A stretch of DNA of 64,000 nt from positions 3,286,001 to 3,350,000 of the forward strand of contig NW_025408668.1 of NCBI RefSeq assembly GCF_020360975.1. The letters are read 5' to 3'. Origin of the DNA: Hirsutella rhossiliensis (lineage: Eukaryota; Ascomycota; Sordariomycetes; Hypocreales; Ophiocordycipitaceae). Within the stretch, counting starts at the first letter, position 1. Each line of letters begins with the position of its first letter. The notes under the pieces were generated by a model that saw only the letters and a program-made list of their open reading frames with translations, searched no databases and was not told where the DNA came from. Shown here piece by piece: positions 11,803 to 22,350 of this stretch. Both the position numbers and the translations under genes were made by a program.

Positions 11803-13221
11803 TCACCCAATAATTGGGCCAACCCGCTTGCCCAGCAGACTCAGCAGGGCATCGATGAGAATCTTTGGAAGGAGTTCGATGGCGGCCGGGTCCAGCAGCG
11901 ACGACGGCACCGTCCGCGTGACGCACCCCGTGCGGCGCTGCCCGTTCATGGTGGCTATTAGCCATGACAGCGCCTTGGGAGCAGCCAGGACGGCCAGGCT
12001 CCCGTGGTCCGAACCGGCGTCTCGCTGGTACTCGACCGAGGCCCCCGCGGCGCAGTACGTGCGAACCAGCGAATCCGTCTCCGAGACGGGGCTGATTTCG
12101 TCGGCCGTCGACTTGTAGACAAAGATGGGGATCTTGGGCGTTGAGCTGCCCAGGGCGTTCTTGGCGATGAGCGTGACGGCCAGCGGGTGCCTGAAGATGA
12201 GGCTGGGGTCGTCGAGCATGCCGACCACGTCCTTGTTCGCAAACTGGTTGTTGTTGGCCATGAAGCACTGGCTCCTGGGCTTGTAGAACTGGGCGCGATA
12301 CTGGGGGAGCACGTGCTGTTCCAGGAGCTGGTCGAGGTCTGGATGCTGGTTGGCGAGCCCCAGGATGCCGGTAGGGATCAGCCCGGCCGACCCCTTCTTG
12401 TTGACGCTTTTCACGACAGTGGCGATGTTGGGGACGGTGCCTCCGACGGCGGCCCCGGCGATGCTAAGCTCGGGAGCGTACGTCGGCTGCAGCTCGGCGG
12501 CCCAGAGCGAGGCGAGGCTGCCGCCCGAGTATCCCCACATGGTGACGGTCGGCTCGTTGCTGATGCCGGTAAAGGAGGCCGAGTTGATGGCAGCGCGCAC
12601 GCCGTCGAGCGTGGCATGCCCGGCCAGCTCGTTGGCCAGAAAGGCACCCTTGGGCCCGAGAAAGTCGGGCGCGATGACGACCCAACCCTGCTCGAGGGCG
12701 GCCTCGACGAGCAGCAGCTCGGCCTCGGTGAGAATGGTGCCGTGGTCAGGCCCCGTGGCGTGCGCAAACTGAAAGGCATACGAAGGCGCGCAGTCGATGG
12801 TGGCCGCGTCCTCGGCAACCTGGTACGACAGGACCTTGCTCAGGTCGGCGTTGTAGGGGATGAGCACCGTCAGCACCGTGGCCGTGGCATTGCCCAGGCT
12901 GTCGATGGTGCGGTAGAGGATCTGGTGGGTGGCCTGGAGGCTGATGGGGAGGATGCCAAAGCCTGCGATGGGGTTGGGCGGCGCGCGGTGTCGCAGGATG
13001 GCGCCCGGAAGGGCTTGCTCAACGTCATCTGGCACGGCGTAGAAGGGGTCCTTGCTTGGCGGCGTGAGAGACGCCAAGCTGAGCATCTTCCCGGGGGGCA
13101 AAGGGGCCGCGGCCGGAGCGGGGGCCACCGTCGGAGGGGCCGCAACCGGCGGAGGGGCCGCATATGCAGCCGCCGCGGCGACGGCCAAGGAGGCCACTAG
13201 CCGTAGTCCGAAAGCAACCAT
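11803..13221 (-). CDS. Secreted lipase, fungal secretory lipase (LIP) family
   Basis: A single exon of 472 residues. An upstream in-frame ATG at 13251 is less likely: the chosen ATG has an excellent context (caccATGG) and opens directly into a signal peptide (MVAFGLRLVASLAVAAAAAYA). A Pro/Ala-rich linker spans residues 22-45. The alpha/beta-hydrolase core has the nucleophile elbow G-Y-S-G-G at 230-234 (Ser232), a probable acid Asp374 in 'STADEIS' and His406 in 'GSDHGS', the order expected of the LIP family of extracellular triacylglycerol lipases (Candida LIP-type). 'VVIAPDFLGPKGAF' near 182 is another family feature. Length matches the usual 450-480. Expected to act outside the cell on lipids. 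No disruption seen. Confidence 0.93.
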   Translation of the reverse strand: MVAFGLRLVASLAVAAAAAYAAPPPVAAPPTVAPAPAAAPLPPGKMLSLASLTPPSKDPFYAVPDDVEQALPGAILRHRAPPNPIAGFGILPISLQATHQILYRTIDSLGNATATVLTVLIPYNADLSKVLSYQVAEDAATIDCAPSYAFQFAHATGPDHGTILTEAELLLVEAALEQGWVVIAPDFLGPKGAFLANELAGHATLDGVRAAINSASFTGISNEPTVTMWGYSGGSLASLWAAELQPTYAPELSIAGAAVGGTVPNIATVVKSVNKKGSAGLIPTGILGLANQHPDLDQLLEQHVLPQYRAQFYKPRSQCFMANNNQFANKDVVGMLDDPSLIFRHPLAVTLIAKNALGSSTPKIPIFVYKSTADEISPVSETDSLVRTYCAAGASVEYQRDAGSDHGSLAVLAAPKALSWLIATMNGQRRTGCVTRTVPSSLLDPAAIELLPKILIDALLSLLGKRVGPIIG

Positions 13222-15259
13222 GGTGGAGAGGGATGAGGGCAAGAAGGGCAATAAGAAAAGGGGAGTTTAAAGAAAAGATTGGCTTGGCTTGTTCTTTTCT
13301 CTGCGACGCCTTTTCCCTTTCTGGCCGCTCAGCTAACACGACACGATAGGAGCGTTGCGGACTTGGAGACAAATCTCACGGGGAACCCAGATCTGAGAGC
13401 AGCCTACCCAGTCGACTCAAAGCTGGAGAGAAGCGAGACAGGAGGATGCTTTATAACGGCTTCTCTCTCCCCTTCTCCCTCTCATGCGATGCAAAGCACA
13501 AGCGGTGCCCAAGCATCACATGCTGGGCGAAGGACGGCCACCATACCATGCATCCTGGATACGAAGGGCCTTTTGTCGTCCGTCTCCCCCGGCTCGAGTG
13601 GCATTGGCCCGCGAGCTCGGCCTTCCCCCGCCATGCTCGTTTCCACGCCAGCTGCCCAGGCCGAATCCGCCCGGGGAGCGCGGATGTAGGTGCGGACGGG
13701 AAGCGGGGGACGAGAGGCACACGAAGAGGGAGAGAGATGGATGGGCGGAGGTATTGACGGCCTCATACAGTCGTGTATTTGCACGAACCTGTGCTCTTAT
13801 CCTCGAGGCCTGTCGAGACTGCTCTTGTTTCTCTCACACCTCCACTGATCCGGCGCAGGAGGGCAAGGTGGTCGTTACTGACCATTTCCAAGGCCTACCG
13901 TGAAATGTTCCCCAGTAAGACCTTTCTCAGGTTGTGCAAGGTACACCGCGTCTCTGACTTGTCAATTTGCTTCCCCCCCTCCCTCCTCCTTTGTTTGTTC
14001 CCCCTGCCGTCGAGATTTACTCCATGTGCTTCCAAGAACGAGCCGTGTCTACAAAGAGCCGAAAAAGGCAGGCGCAAGAGGAAGCCCGGCAAAGTCGGCG
14101 ATATAATGACAAACCGCATAACAAGAAAAACCCAGCTCATGGCTAAAGGCCCCCCGTCCGGTCCCTACGTTGAAGAAGTTGAATGAAGTGAGGTTGCTCT
14201 CGCGTCCCAATCAAGTTAGAGCCTCGTGCGCCGAACAAATCATGGAAGCCAAGCCAGAATGCGGGGAAAATAGAACTCGTCCAAGTACCGGCTTTTTTGC
14301 GGGGGGACGGAGGAGCGGAGCAACCTCGGTCTCAAGAAGGCGGCCTTGCTTGAGCAGCGAGGGAGTCACGGCATTGGTTTTTATCTAACATGTCGCGCGC
14401 ATGCACACATACATAGAGCCGCTGCTTGCCGCGCACTGTCGCATCTCGGAAGAATAAACAAAACGCATTATCCTGCAAAGCTACACGTGCCAAGGGGACG
14501 ACGCCAGCTCTGCCGACGACCGAAGGCATGCAAGCACTTATCCCGACTCCCCCGCCTTGCATCGCGATTAGATCTCCCGCTAGGCTCGGAGCAAGCTGCC
14601 TCTTCGGGACGCGCGCGGGGTGTGTATGTGCTTACCAGGGCGCAGTCGGGGGTTGCTGACTGCGGACCAGAGCCCAAGTCCGCAGGCGTCGTCGTCCGGT
14701 AGAGCCTCGATCGTCCGGCCCAGTGCCAGCTGTCTCCGGCCGGTTCTGGCGCCTGGCTGGCCTCGACGGGTTCGGTCTGCTGTGCGATACAACTAATGAG
14801 TAGTAGACGACTGGGCCGGCCATGCTCCTGCTGCTCGGGACTGAGGGGCCCGTCCGGCTTCTCGGAGACCGACTGACTTCTTAAACCGGGCCTCTTTGTA
14901 AAGCAGGCCTTGCCCTTTCCAAGGCCGCCAAGCACACGCATCGAAGAGGGGTCAAGAGGGGCTGAAGAGGAGCCGTCCATCCGTCCATCATCGAGGCCGA
15001 CCACGACGGCCTGCGCGTCCGGGGCCTCGGCTCGTAATTCTCCACATCACTAGCTGCCGCCAACAAGATCCCAGAGACGTGTCTCGGGTCGCACGCCAAG
15101 TATGCGAGTTGGTGGTGGAGATGCTGCTGACCTTGCAAGTTTAGTAATAGTATGCTAATGTAACACATGAACAATATCCGGTCAACGCTTCATGATCCGA
15201 CCAGGCTTTCCTCTACCACTCCTCGTTGGCTCCATTCTCCCCACGTCCACCCAACTAAA
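13222..15259. other. 2-kb intergenic stretch, no supported gene
   Basis: It contains the lipase promoter at its left end and the 3' flank of the PQ-loop gene at its right end. Several frames of 80-180 codons overlap on both strands (the longest on the minus strand, 14468-15004), but none has recognisable domains, signal peptide or conserved splice structure. Pyrimidine-rich runs near 13440-13490 and 13960-14000 look like promoter DNA. A non-coding RNA cannot be excluded. Confidence 0.5.
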
Positions 15260-16439
15260 TCAGCTGTGGATTGAGCTGTAGTTCCTTCGCGGGTTGCCTA
15301 TCCCCCCCGGTCGAAGCAGCGGTTGGTTTTCCCTCGCAATGGCTCGCTCCTCCCGCTCCTGCATGTGGTCCAGGTCCTCTTCCGTCTCGGCATAGCGCTC
15401 AGGGTGCCCTGTGAACGGCCCCGGCAGCCCACGCTCCCAGCCTTCAGAGTAGGTCCGGCTCGCGGCGGGTCGGCGCGGGAGGCTCGAGTGTTCCACTGGT
15501 GAGCGCGGCACGCTTGCCGAGAAATCGCCGCCGCAGCCCTCGCGCCGGCGTGCTGCAATTTCATAGTAGATGCCGAGGGCCAGGACCGTGCCTTGCATAG
15601 TGGCCGTTATCAGGTAGATGACCCAAGTGCTCCAGCCGGCCGACCCCAGCCTCGCATACAGACTGGCCGCAAAGAGAAACCCGCCTGGCGTCTGGATGCA
15701 CATCATCGGAATGCTGAGGCTCCCAACGTGCTTGAGTTGATACGTCGTCCAGATCTGAGGCACGTACTGGATGGCCGCGAGGACGGTGGCCATGACGCCT
15801 AGGACGTTTGCCCAGGCCGTCAGGTGGCTAGGCACGGCAATGGCAAAGACGCCGGTCACAATGACGACAGCCAAGCCATGCAGAACACACAAAAGACCGA
15901 CCATGACGGCTGTTTGCCATCGAGGCGACTCCCCGCCCAAGTCTTCCTGGGGCACATTGGCTTCTCGGTAGCGGAAAAAAATGAGGAAGAGGACGAGGCT
16001 GGTAGCCGGTCAGCAAGGGCTGCGCACACGGCACCGCGTTGGGCACGTACATGAGAGTAAAGCAAAGCCACTGCACGCCGAGTTGGGCGACGCCAAGTAG
16101 TCCTGCGGCGCACTCAAAGGTCCCCACCTCCTTGCAGCAGCCGATGGCGGCGCGCGACGGTGGGACGGTGAGGATGTTTGCGAAGCCGGCCGTTGCGGAA
16201 GTTGTGCCGAGGAGGACAAAGTAGGGTGAGATGCCCTCAGATGTCCCCCTGGAGATGATGCGGTAGTGCTGGGGAAGGTAGGAGATCAAGAGTCCGAGGA
16301 GGATGAGGCTGCACCGCAGTCAGCAAGGCCATATGTGCCAGCTCCATGGAAGAATGCCGCACATGGAGATGACGAGCTCGAGATACGACGGCGACTTGAG
16401 CTTCTCGCACTGCACGCTGGCCGACTCCCAAAAGTCCAT
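15260..16439 (-). CDS. PQ-loop repeat membrane protein, three exons
   Basis: Exons (minus strand) 16439-16363, 16308-16051 and 15998-15260 encode 357 residues. Introns are 54 nt (GTGCGG donor, CTGAC branch) and 52 nt (GTACGT donor, CTGACC branch). Both are needed to join the first helix ('ELVISILILLGLLISYLPQH') and the 'VLFLIFFRYREANVPQED' segment in frame. Two PQ motifs are present, 'SYLPQHYRI' and 'QYVPQIWTT', one in each half, with about seven hydrophobic helices. This is the layout of cystinosin/KDEL/SWEET-related PQ-loop transporters; fungal members mostly sit in vacuolar or Golgi membranes and may carry cationic amino acids or related cargo. The ~95-residue cytosolic tail is Arg/Glu-rich. 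The substrate cannot be told from sequence. Confidence 0.88.
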
Positions 16440-17556
16440 GGCGGGAGGGCGAATGCTGTATTCCGGGGTGGAGCTGCTCGGTGGAGATGCTTGCGCGTGA
16501 ACGAAGCTGGCGGCGGCACCTGCGGATGCAAAGAAGCGAAGAGGAAGCGGCAGATGCTACGCAGCACGAGGTGTACAATCCGTCGTATGTGGATTGATTG
16601 ATGAGAGGCCGGCCGGCCGAGAAGAAGAGCAAAGAGGGGATATGAGGACTAGACGATCGGCATGATGCTCGACGGGTGGGAGGGGGCTCGGGGACGACGG
16701 GACTAGTTGGGAAAGCTTAACGAGGTGCTTCTGGTTCGCGTCGAGGATGCAAGCGGTCTGCACTGGAGTGGCAGCAGCGCGGGGAGCAGAGGCAGCGCGC
16801 GACTTGCGAGGGCTGATGAGAGTCGGGAGTGTGTTGGAGTTTGACGAGGGACCTCGGGCGGGAGAGCGAGCGAGCGCAGCAGAGGAGGAGCACACCTGGT
16901 TGCCCTGCAGTCAGCGCAGCCTGGGTAGGCACGTTAGCGGCCGCAGCGAGGTCAGGTGAGTGCCGATAGCGGCGGACTTGGCCTGTGAGTCGCATAATGC
17001 CGGGGTCAGGGCAAAAGGGTACATGGGAATGCGGTGCCTGCTTTAGCAGATAGCGTGCTTTCGCCAGGTACTCGCCTGCTAGCGCCAACTGATGACGTGC
17101 GCTCAGCCAGAGGACGGCACCTGGAATGGAACTGTGCACAGTGTGCAAAGGATGCTACCTGTATCCGTACCTTGGTTGTAATAAGGTGGTGAGAGGTACC
17201 TGTGGGCACGGTGCACATACTTCCGCTGTGGTTCTCCCGAGCCCGGCACAACTCCAAGCAGGTACTTCCTAATACACATTTGCCCTCTCCTTTTACCACC
17301 CGTTTGACCGTCCCGTCTCCAACCCTCTGGCCGCTGCATCTCCACGCGACAATCTGTCGAGTCATCGTTGAGCGACGTTGTCGGCAACGGATAAGCTGGC
17401 TTGTGGCGTGACCGGCAGTCTGACCCGAGGTCTCGCGAGAATTTAACAGTCCTCGACGTACTCTTCGTACGGAACTTGAAATGGAATAAAAATCAAGCCC
17501 GCTGCTTGCCGTCATCGTCGTGAGATCAACAAAGCCAATGCCCATGACCACAGTCC
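16440..17556. other. Divergent intergenic region
   Basis: 1.1 kb between the PQ-loop gene (minus) and the WD40 gene (plus). It should contain both promoters. Short frames here lack recognisable domains. Confidence 0.55.
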
Positions 17557-18903
17557 ATGGAGTCAGGAGACACCGTCGACAAAACGACGGGCGCTGCCCC
17601 CGGTGAGCAGGACAAGCCTCACCGCACACCACCAGATGTCAAGCTCCTTGCTCAAAGGCCTCTCCTAAGCAAGACGCCGCCATCGACTCGCCGACACGGC
17701 CATGGCGAGGCCCAGCGTTCCTTTTACTCATCGGCGCAGTGGACTGCCGATGGAACGACTGTCGTCGTCGGCTCGTCAGACAATACAGTCTCCTCCATTG
17801 TCCTTCCAGCCGACCTCTTGCAATATCCCCATCGAGAGCTTCAACTGGAGCCTCAGTCGACAACGAAGCTGCCCGAACCCACGCAGGTCATCGCTACTGC
17901 TCCATTCTTCTCTCTAGCCGAGTCGTCCACGCAGACGTATCTCGTCGGCTGCCGCGATCATCCCTTGCATCTCAACCACGCCTTCCCTAGCCATGAGCAT
18001 CCAGCCCCGCTGGCCGCGTACAAGCTGATCAAGGCCGAGACCGAGGCATTTATCACCCCAGCCTCCCTCCTGTGGCACGGCTCGGGCTCTCACTTCCTGT
18101 GCGGCTCGGCCAATCGACTGGACTACTTCGACGTGTCCCGGCATGGTTCCGACGGCCCCGTCCTGGCGGTGCCGACAATACCGTCGAGGCGCCACATTGC
18201 CAAAGGAAGTGGCGTTGGCATGAAGGGAACCGTGGCTGCGCTGGCTGCGCCGTCGCAAGATGCCAACAACCAAACCCTTGTGGCTGCCGGCACCCGGACC
18301 CGATGGATTGGGCTGTACGACCTCCACCGCACAAATCACGCCGTTGCAAACTGGGGAATTGCTCACGCTGGGAAAGTTAACGCCGACTTCGACTTTGACC
18401 ATTACGGTCAAGGAATCGTGCAGCTCGTGTGGAGTCTATGTGGACGGTACCTCATCGTCAACGAACGACAGTCAAGCAACCTCCTCATCTACGATATCCG
18501 CGGCTCAGGAAAGCTCCTCGCCGCCTTGAGCGGCCGCAAGGCCAAGTCTCAGCAGCGGCTGGCCTGCGACGTGTATCAAGGTGACACGGGTGGGAATGCC
18601 GCCTTTGAGGTCTGGGCCGGGTCCGATGACGGCTCGGTCCTCGTATGGGAAGATGTGGGCAACCAGCTCGGCCTTGTACGGCCCTCGTGGAGTTGGAAGG
18701 CACATGATTCCCCTGTCGGAAGTATGACGCTGCACAGCTGTGGCTCGGTGGCTGCCACGTGCTCCGGCGCCTGGGAGCACGCTTCGGATCGCGCGGTCGA
18801 GAACTTCGGAACGGGCCGACAACCTTGCGGTGGCAGCAGAACACTAGACGAGTCATCTCTCAAAATATGGTCAATCGGGACACAGGAGTCATCGTCGTAT
18901 TGA
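17557..18903 (+). CDS. WD40-repeat protein of the Swt21 / TCAB1 (WRAP53) type
   Basis: A single exon of 448 residues starting MESGDTVDK at ATG 17557. WD40 blades are seen from about residue 55 ('SSAQWTADGTTVVVGSSDN') to the C-terminal 'SLKIWSIG'. The family-specific stretch 'LIKAETEAFITPASLLWHGS', then 'FLCGSANRLDYFDVSRHGSD' and 'GVGMKGTVAALA' (residues ~155-230) is typical of the fungal Swt21/TCAB1 branch rather than of general WD40 proteins. In animals TCAB1 delivers small RNAs and telomerase RNA to Cajal bodies; yeast Swt21 is a splicing-linked nuclear protein. A role in small nuclear RNP handling is therefore a fair inference. It appears intact. Confidence 0.85.
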   Translation: MESGDTVDKTTGAAPGEQDKPHRTPPDVKLLAQRPLLSKTPPSTRRHGHGEAQRSFYSSAQWTADGTTVVVGSSDNTVSSIVLPADLLQYPHRELQLEPQSTTKLPEPTQVIATAPFFSLAESSTQTYLVGCRDHPLHLNHAFPSHEHPAPLAAYKLIKAETEAFITPASLLWHGSGSHFLCGSANRLDYFDVSRHGSDGPVLAVPTIPSRRHIAKGSGVGMKGTVAALAAPSQDANNQTLVAAGTRTRWIGLYDLHRTNHAVANWGIAHAGKVNADFDFDHYGQGIVQLVWSLCGRYLIVNERQSSNLLIYDIRGSGKLLAALSGRKAKSQQRLACDVYQGDTGGNAAFEVWAGSDDGSVLVWEDVGNQLGLVRPSWSWKAHDSPVGSMTLHSCGSVAATCSGAWEHASDRAVENFGTGRQPCGGSRTLDESSLKIWSIGTQESSSY

Positions 18904-19841
18904 TCCTACTGGCCTCTCCGGGGCTTGGCAGCCATCGCGGTCGGTCTGCTCGGACATTGGCTGCGGCAGGCGACGTGAATGTTTCAAAGTGGTTGGCGCA
19001 AATGCAAATGCTGAAGCCAGGATGGAGGGTGGGCGGTGCAATCGTCTTGGACTTCCAAGTCTCTGTCAGCCTTGTCCGCTGTGCCACGGCGAGGAAGCAA
19101 GTGACGTGGCGACCATTACCGGCTGAGCACGCGGCCAACACAACATCGAAGCATACCTTCAGCACTGTTCTCGGCCGTCAGTAAGGCAGACGCGCGAAGT
19201 CTATGCGTTCTGAACGCCAGCTGAATATATCTGAGTGGCTCAACGCTATACCCTTGCCAGTGGACAAATCAGTGTCGGAACCAACAGCGGCTATGCAACA
19301 AGCCAACCGCAGCTGCGTTGCTTCACGCGCTTCGGCATTCGCGCCGACTTGTGTTTCTGCCTGAACGAGATGATTTCCAGCCCACTCATTGGCGAGGTCC
19401 TGCGAAGCGACTGTTGGCAATATTGAATTTTGGCATAGTGCTGCACTGCTGACGTATCCGTCTCTGCACGCAGACTTGGACTGAGCGCTGTACGCTTAAC
19501 AGGGGAGCGAACAAGCCGTATTGCACCGTGCAATCTCCGGTGTCGTGCCGTGTTCGCTACTTGAAGGATCGCACGCGGCGACCGAGCGTATCTCAACCCG
19601 TCCCCGGGATCTAGAGCTGGGGTCACGCGCCGGGAATGTACTCGTCCTTCAACGCGAGGCCAGCTGTGACAAACGCGGAGACGAGTCGGCCAGAGCGGCA
19701 GCCGTCCTGCTGCGGCGCGTTGCCTTGGGGCGAGTATATAAGGTGGGGGATGTATGCCTCTTGATCTGTAGAATCTTATCGACGACCAAAGGCACTTTTG
19801 TTTCTGGAAGTTATTCCTTGATATTGTTCTATCTGTTGACC
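18904..19841. other. Intergenic region, peroxidase promoter
   Basis: About 0.94 kb without a convincing gene. The right end carries a TATA box and the presumed 5' leader of the peroxidase. Confidence 0.55.
19735..19742 (+). promoter_or_regulatory. TATA box of the peroxidase gene
   Basis: TATATAAG, about 100 bases upstream of the ATG at 19842 and at a GC-to-AT transition. Well placed for a core promoter of a regulated secreted enzyme. Confidence 0.55.
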
Positions 19842-20038
19842 ATGAGGAAACCGACACTCATAAACGCCGTCGCCGTGGCAATGGCCGGTGTCGCGGCCGC
19901 CTTCCCCGGCATGGACCAAACTCTGGCCGAGATTGAGAAACGTCAAGGACCGTTATCGACATCTCTGATTGGAGATCTCGCAGAGCTCGCGGACAAGGAC
20001 CTGGGCGCCACGGGCAGGGCCATCAAGAACATCCTCAC

Positions 20039-20064
20039 GGGCAGAGAGAGCGGGCAGAGAGAGC
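20039..20064. repeat. 13-bp perfect tandem duplication inside the peroxidase
   Basis: Unit GGGCAGAGAGAGC at 20039-20051 and again at 20052-20064, followed by a partial third copy (GGGCAGAG). One unit too many shifts the frame by one. With a single unit, the leader would run straight into the mature-domain frame. Confidence 0.9.
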
Positions 20065-20838
20065 GGGCAGAGTCTGTCGGGAAGGGTCAATTCGGTCCCG
20101 CCCAAAGGGTCGACCGCCTGCGCCAAAGACAAGTGCTGTATCTGGAAATACATTGCCGACGAAATGCACGCCGCCATGGCTGGGTCGGCAGAACGCTGCA
20201 ACGACTTTGCCCGCCAGGCCGTACGCATGGGCTTCCACGATGCGGGCACATGGTCCAAGAGCACGGGCAAGAAGAGCGGCGCGGACGGTTCGATTCTCCT
20301 GGTGCGCGAGTGCGACGAGCGTCGGGAGAACAAGGGCTTGTTGGAGATTTGCGCCCAGATGAGGATCTGGTTCGACAAACACAAGGAGTTCGGCATCGGC
20401 ATGGCCGATTTGATCCAGTTCGGGGCCACGGTTGGCACCGTCAGTTGCCCCCTCGGGCCCCGCATCCGATCTTTTATCGGGCGCAAGGACAGCAAGGAGC
20501 CCTCGCCCAAGGGACTCTTGCCGGGGCCCTCTGCCAGCGCCGACACGCTGATTTCCATGTTTGAGGACAAGACAATCAGCCCGGCCGGGCTTGCGGCCCT
20601 GACCGGCGCACACACAACGAGCCAGCAGCGCAATATGCAGCCTGACCCGGCGGGTGACCCACAAGACAGCACGCCGGGCGTGTGGGACACGCTGTACTGC
20701 CGAGAGACGACGAGCAAGGACGCGCCCAAGAGGGTGCTGAAGCTGCAGAGCGACATGAACCTGGCCAACGACACGCACACGCGCGGAACGTGGCGGTCGT
20801 TTAGCAGCGCCTTTATCGGACAGATCAAGTGGAACCAG

Positions 20839-20896
20839 GTGCGTTTTCCCCCGTCGGCGGTCCGGCTGGACGGAGTGGCTGACATTTCCCGCCCAG
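20839..20896 (+). other. Intron (58 nt) of the peroxidase
   Basis: Donor CAG|GTGCGT, branch-like GCTGAC, acceptor CCCAG|GCA. It joins 'QIKWNQ' to 'AYSREHVRL' in frame. Confidence 0.8.
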
Positions 20897-21280
20897 GCAT
20901 ACTCGAGGGAACACGTGCGGCTCAGCCTGCTGGGCGTGTATAACATCAACGAGCTGACCGAGTGCACCAAGGCGCTGCCCAACTTTATGGGGTCGTTTGA
21001 CAGCCCGGTCAAGAAGCAGCTGCAGGACTTTTTGAGGGGCGGACGGGACTCTATAGCGACGGACGCGCTGCTACACAGGGACAAGCTCCCGGGGCCTTCG
21101 GGGCTCGTGGGTATCTCTCGCGACGACATGTTGACGAACTTTTTTCCCTTGCGGATGGGTATAATAGAGAAAGCAGGCGGGTCGAAGGGGCAGACCTGGG
21201 CAAGTTTTCTTGTGGCGCGGGCTCACGACCGCGACCTTTTCATGGTAATGTTTCACGACTCTCGAGCGACGCCGCATTAG

Positions 21281-22350
21281 ACCTGGCGGACACTGGTCTT
21301 CTTACCCTCTCAAGTCTGCACGCACGGAGTACACCTGGAGCAAGGGGGAACATACGATAGACAACGCTTGAACGCTCAAGGTGTTTTTGCGGAAAGAGGG
21401 GGAGTAGCTTGCCGGTGACGGCTGATGTCGACGGACGGGCAAGGTCGGCCGACGAGCGGGACACGCCTCGGGGCTCGTTACGGCGTTGAGGCTCTTTGCT
21501 CGGTACCAGATCCCTATTAATACTTTGTTTAATACCCGCATCTCCTCGCAGACGACCCTGTCCCTTTGTGTTTGTCAGGGCGGCCCGAGCTAACCAACAA
21601 CATTGACCGATGCAACACAGCCAGCCACAGCCGGGCTCGGCGTTCCAAGATGTCTGCTTCGGGAGGGTGGAGGGATGCGAGAAAGCGGGTCTTCTTCCAT
21701 GCCATGCCACGAGTCGATCGACCGACCAGGTAATCCATCTCTACTGCAGATCCATTGTGTCTGCAGCCTGTCTCGCGCCCCGTCTGCACAGTACAATATT
21801 GACTGTCATAAGGTGGCAGCGTAGGCAAAGGGGTGGAGCAGCCCGCCGGCGCCGAATCGCCCCGGCGCCCCCGCGCCGCCAAATGACGGACCTTGACGGC
21901 AGCAAGTTACCCAGAGCCCCCACCAGGCTCTCGCCCACTCCACAAGCGTGTCATGGGTATTGATGTCTTGTTGACTCTGCCTGTCTCATCTAGCCCTGCT
22001 CTCTTGGTCATGCTTCTCTGCCAGAGCGTCGCCATGTGCATTAAAGTCCTCTCGCGACCAACGCGAATGGCTGGCATAATCCCGCTATAGACAACCCACC
22101 GCTATCCCCGTGCACGCAAAGACGCGAACCTCTGCAAGCCTGGATATCTCTCGCAAGCATCCAACGCCGGCAATTGCCATGTTTTGTTGTTTCAAAGACT
22201 GCAGACCATGCTGCCCCAAATCATATCGACCACTAATCACTTTCCAAAAGTACCCGAGCGTCGACAAAGGGTATCGTTACGCAAAGCCTCCCGGGAGACC
22301 GTCGCATGCTGGTGTCGGACACTCACCATCTTCAACTGCCCTTGGTGTCA
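21281..22350. other. Convergent intergenic region, no supported gene
   Basis: About 1.07 kb between the peroxidase (plus) and the membrane protein gene (minus). Only short overlapping frames. Confidence 0.55.

Larger units (their letters stand above)
19842..21280 (+). pseudogene. Class II (ligninase-like) peroxidase, frame broken by 13-bp duplication
   Basis: ATG 19842 opens a signal-peptide and propeptide-like start (MRKPTLINAVAVAMAGVAAA, dibasic KR soon after). The frame then breaks at a perfect 13-bp tandem duplication (20039-20064). Downstream, in another frame, is a clear haem peroxidase: 'CAKDKCCIWKYIADEM', distal 'VRMGFHDAGTW' (Arg codon 20224, His codon 20236), calcium-site 'GADGS', proximal His in 'LTGAHTT' (codon 20611), and after a 58-nt intron (20839-20896, GTGCGT...CCCAG) 'REHVRLSLLGVYNINELTEC', ending at TAG 21278-21280. 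Family members oxidise phenolics or lignin-like substrates with H2O2 outside the cell. Catalytic residues are intact, so only the duplication disables it. A 13-nt intron is not possible. A cytosolic product from an internal ATG would lack the signal peptide. Confidence 0.82.

Noticed and set aside
12187..13200. 337-codon plus-strand frame opposite the lipase
   Set aside because: It mirrors the codon use of a GC-rich gene on the other strand. The lipase has a signal peptide and full catalytic triad, and the antisense frame has no domain.
14468..15004. 178-codon minus-strand frame between lipase and PQ-loop genes
   Set aside because: No recognisable domain, no supporting splice or signal features, and overlapping frames of similar length on the other strand.
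20039..20064. Explaining the peroxidase frame break by an intron
   Set aside because: The frame difference equals one 13-bp repeat unit, removing a unit gives a smooth leader-to-domain reading, and no GT-AG pair of workable length sits here.
20035..21129. 364-codon minus-strand frame opposite the peroxidase
   Set aside because: The plus strand carries the haem peroxidase motifs in order; the minus frame has none.
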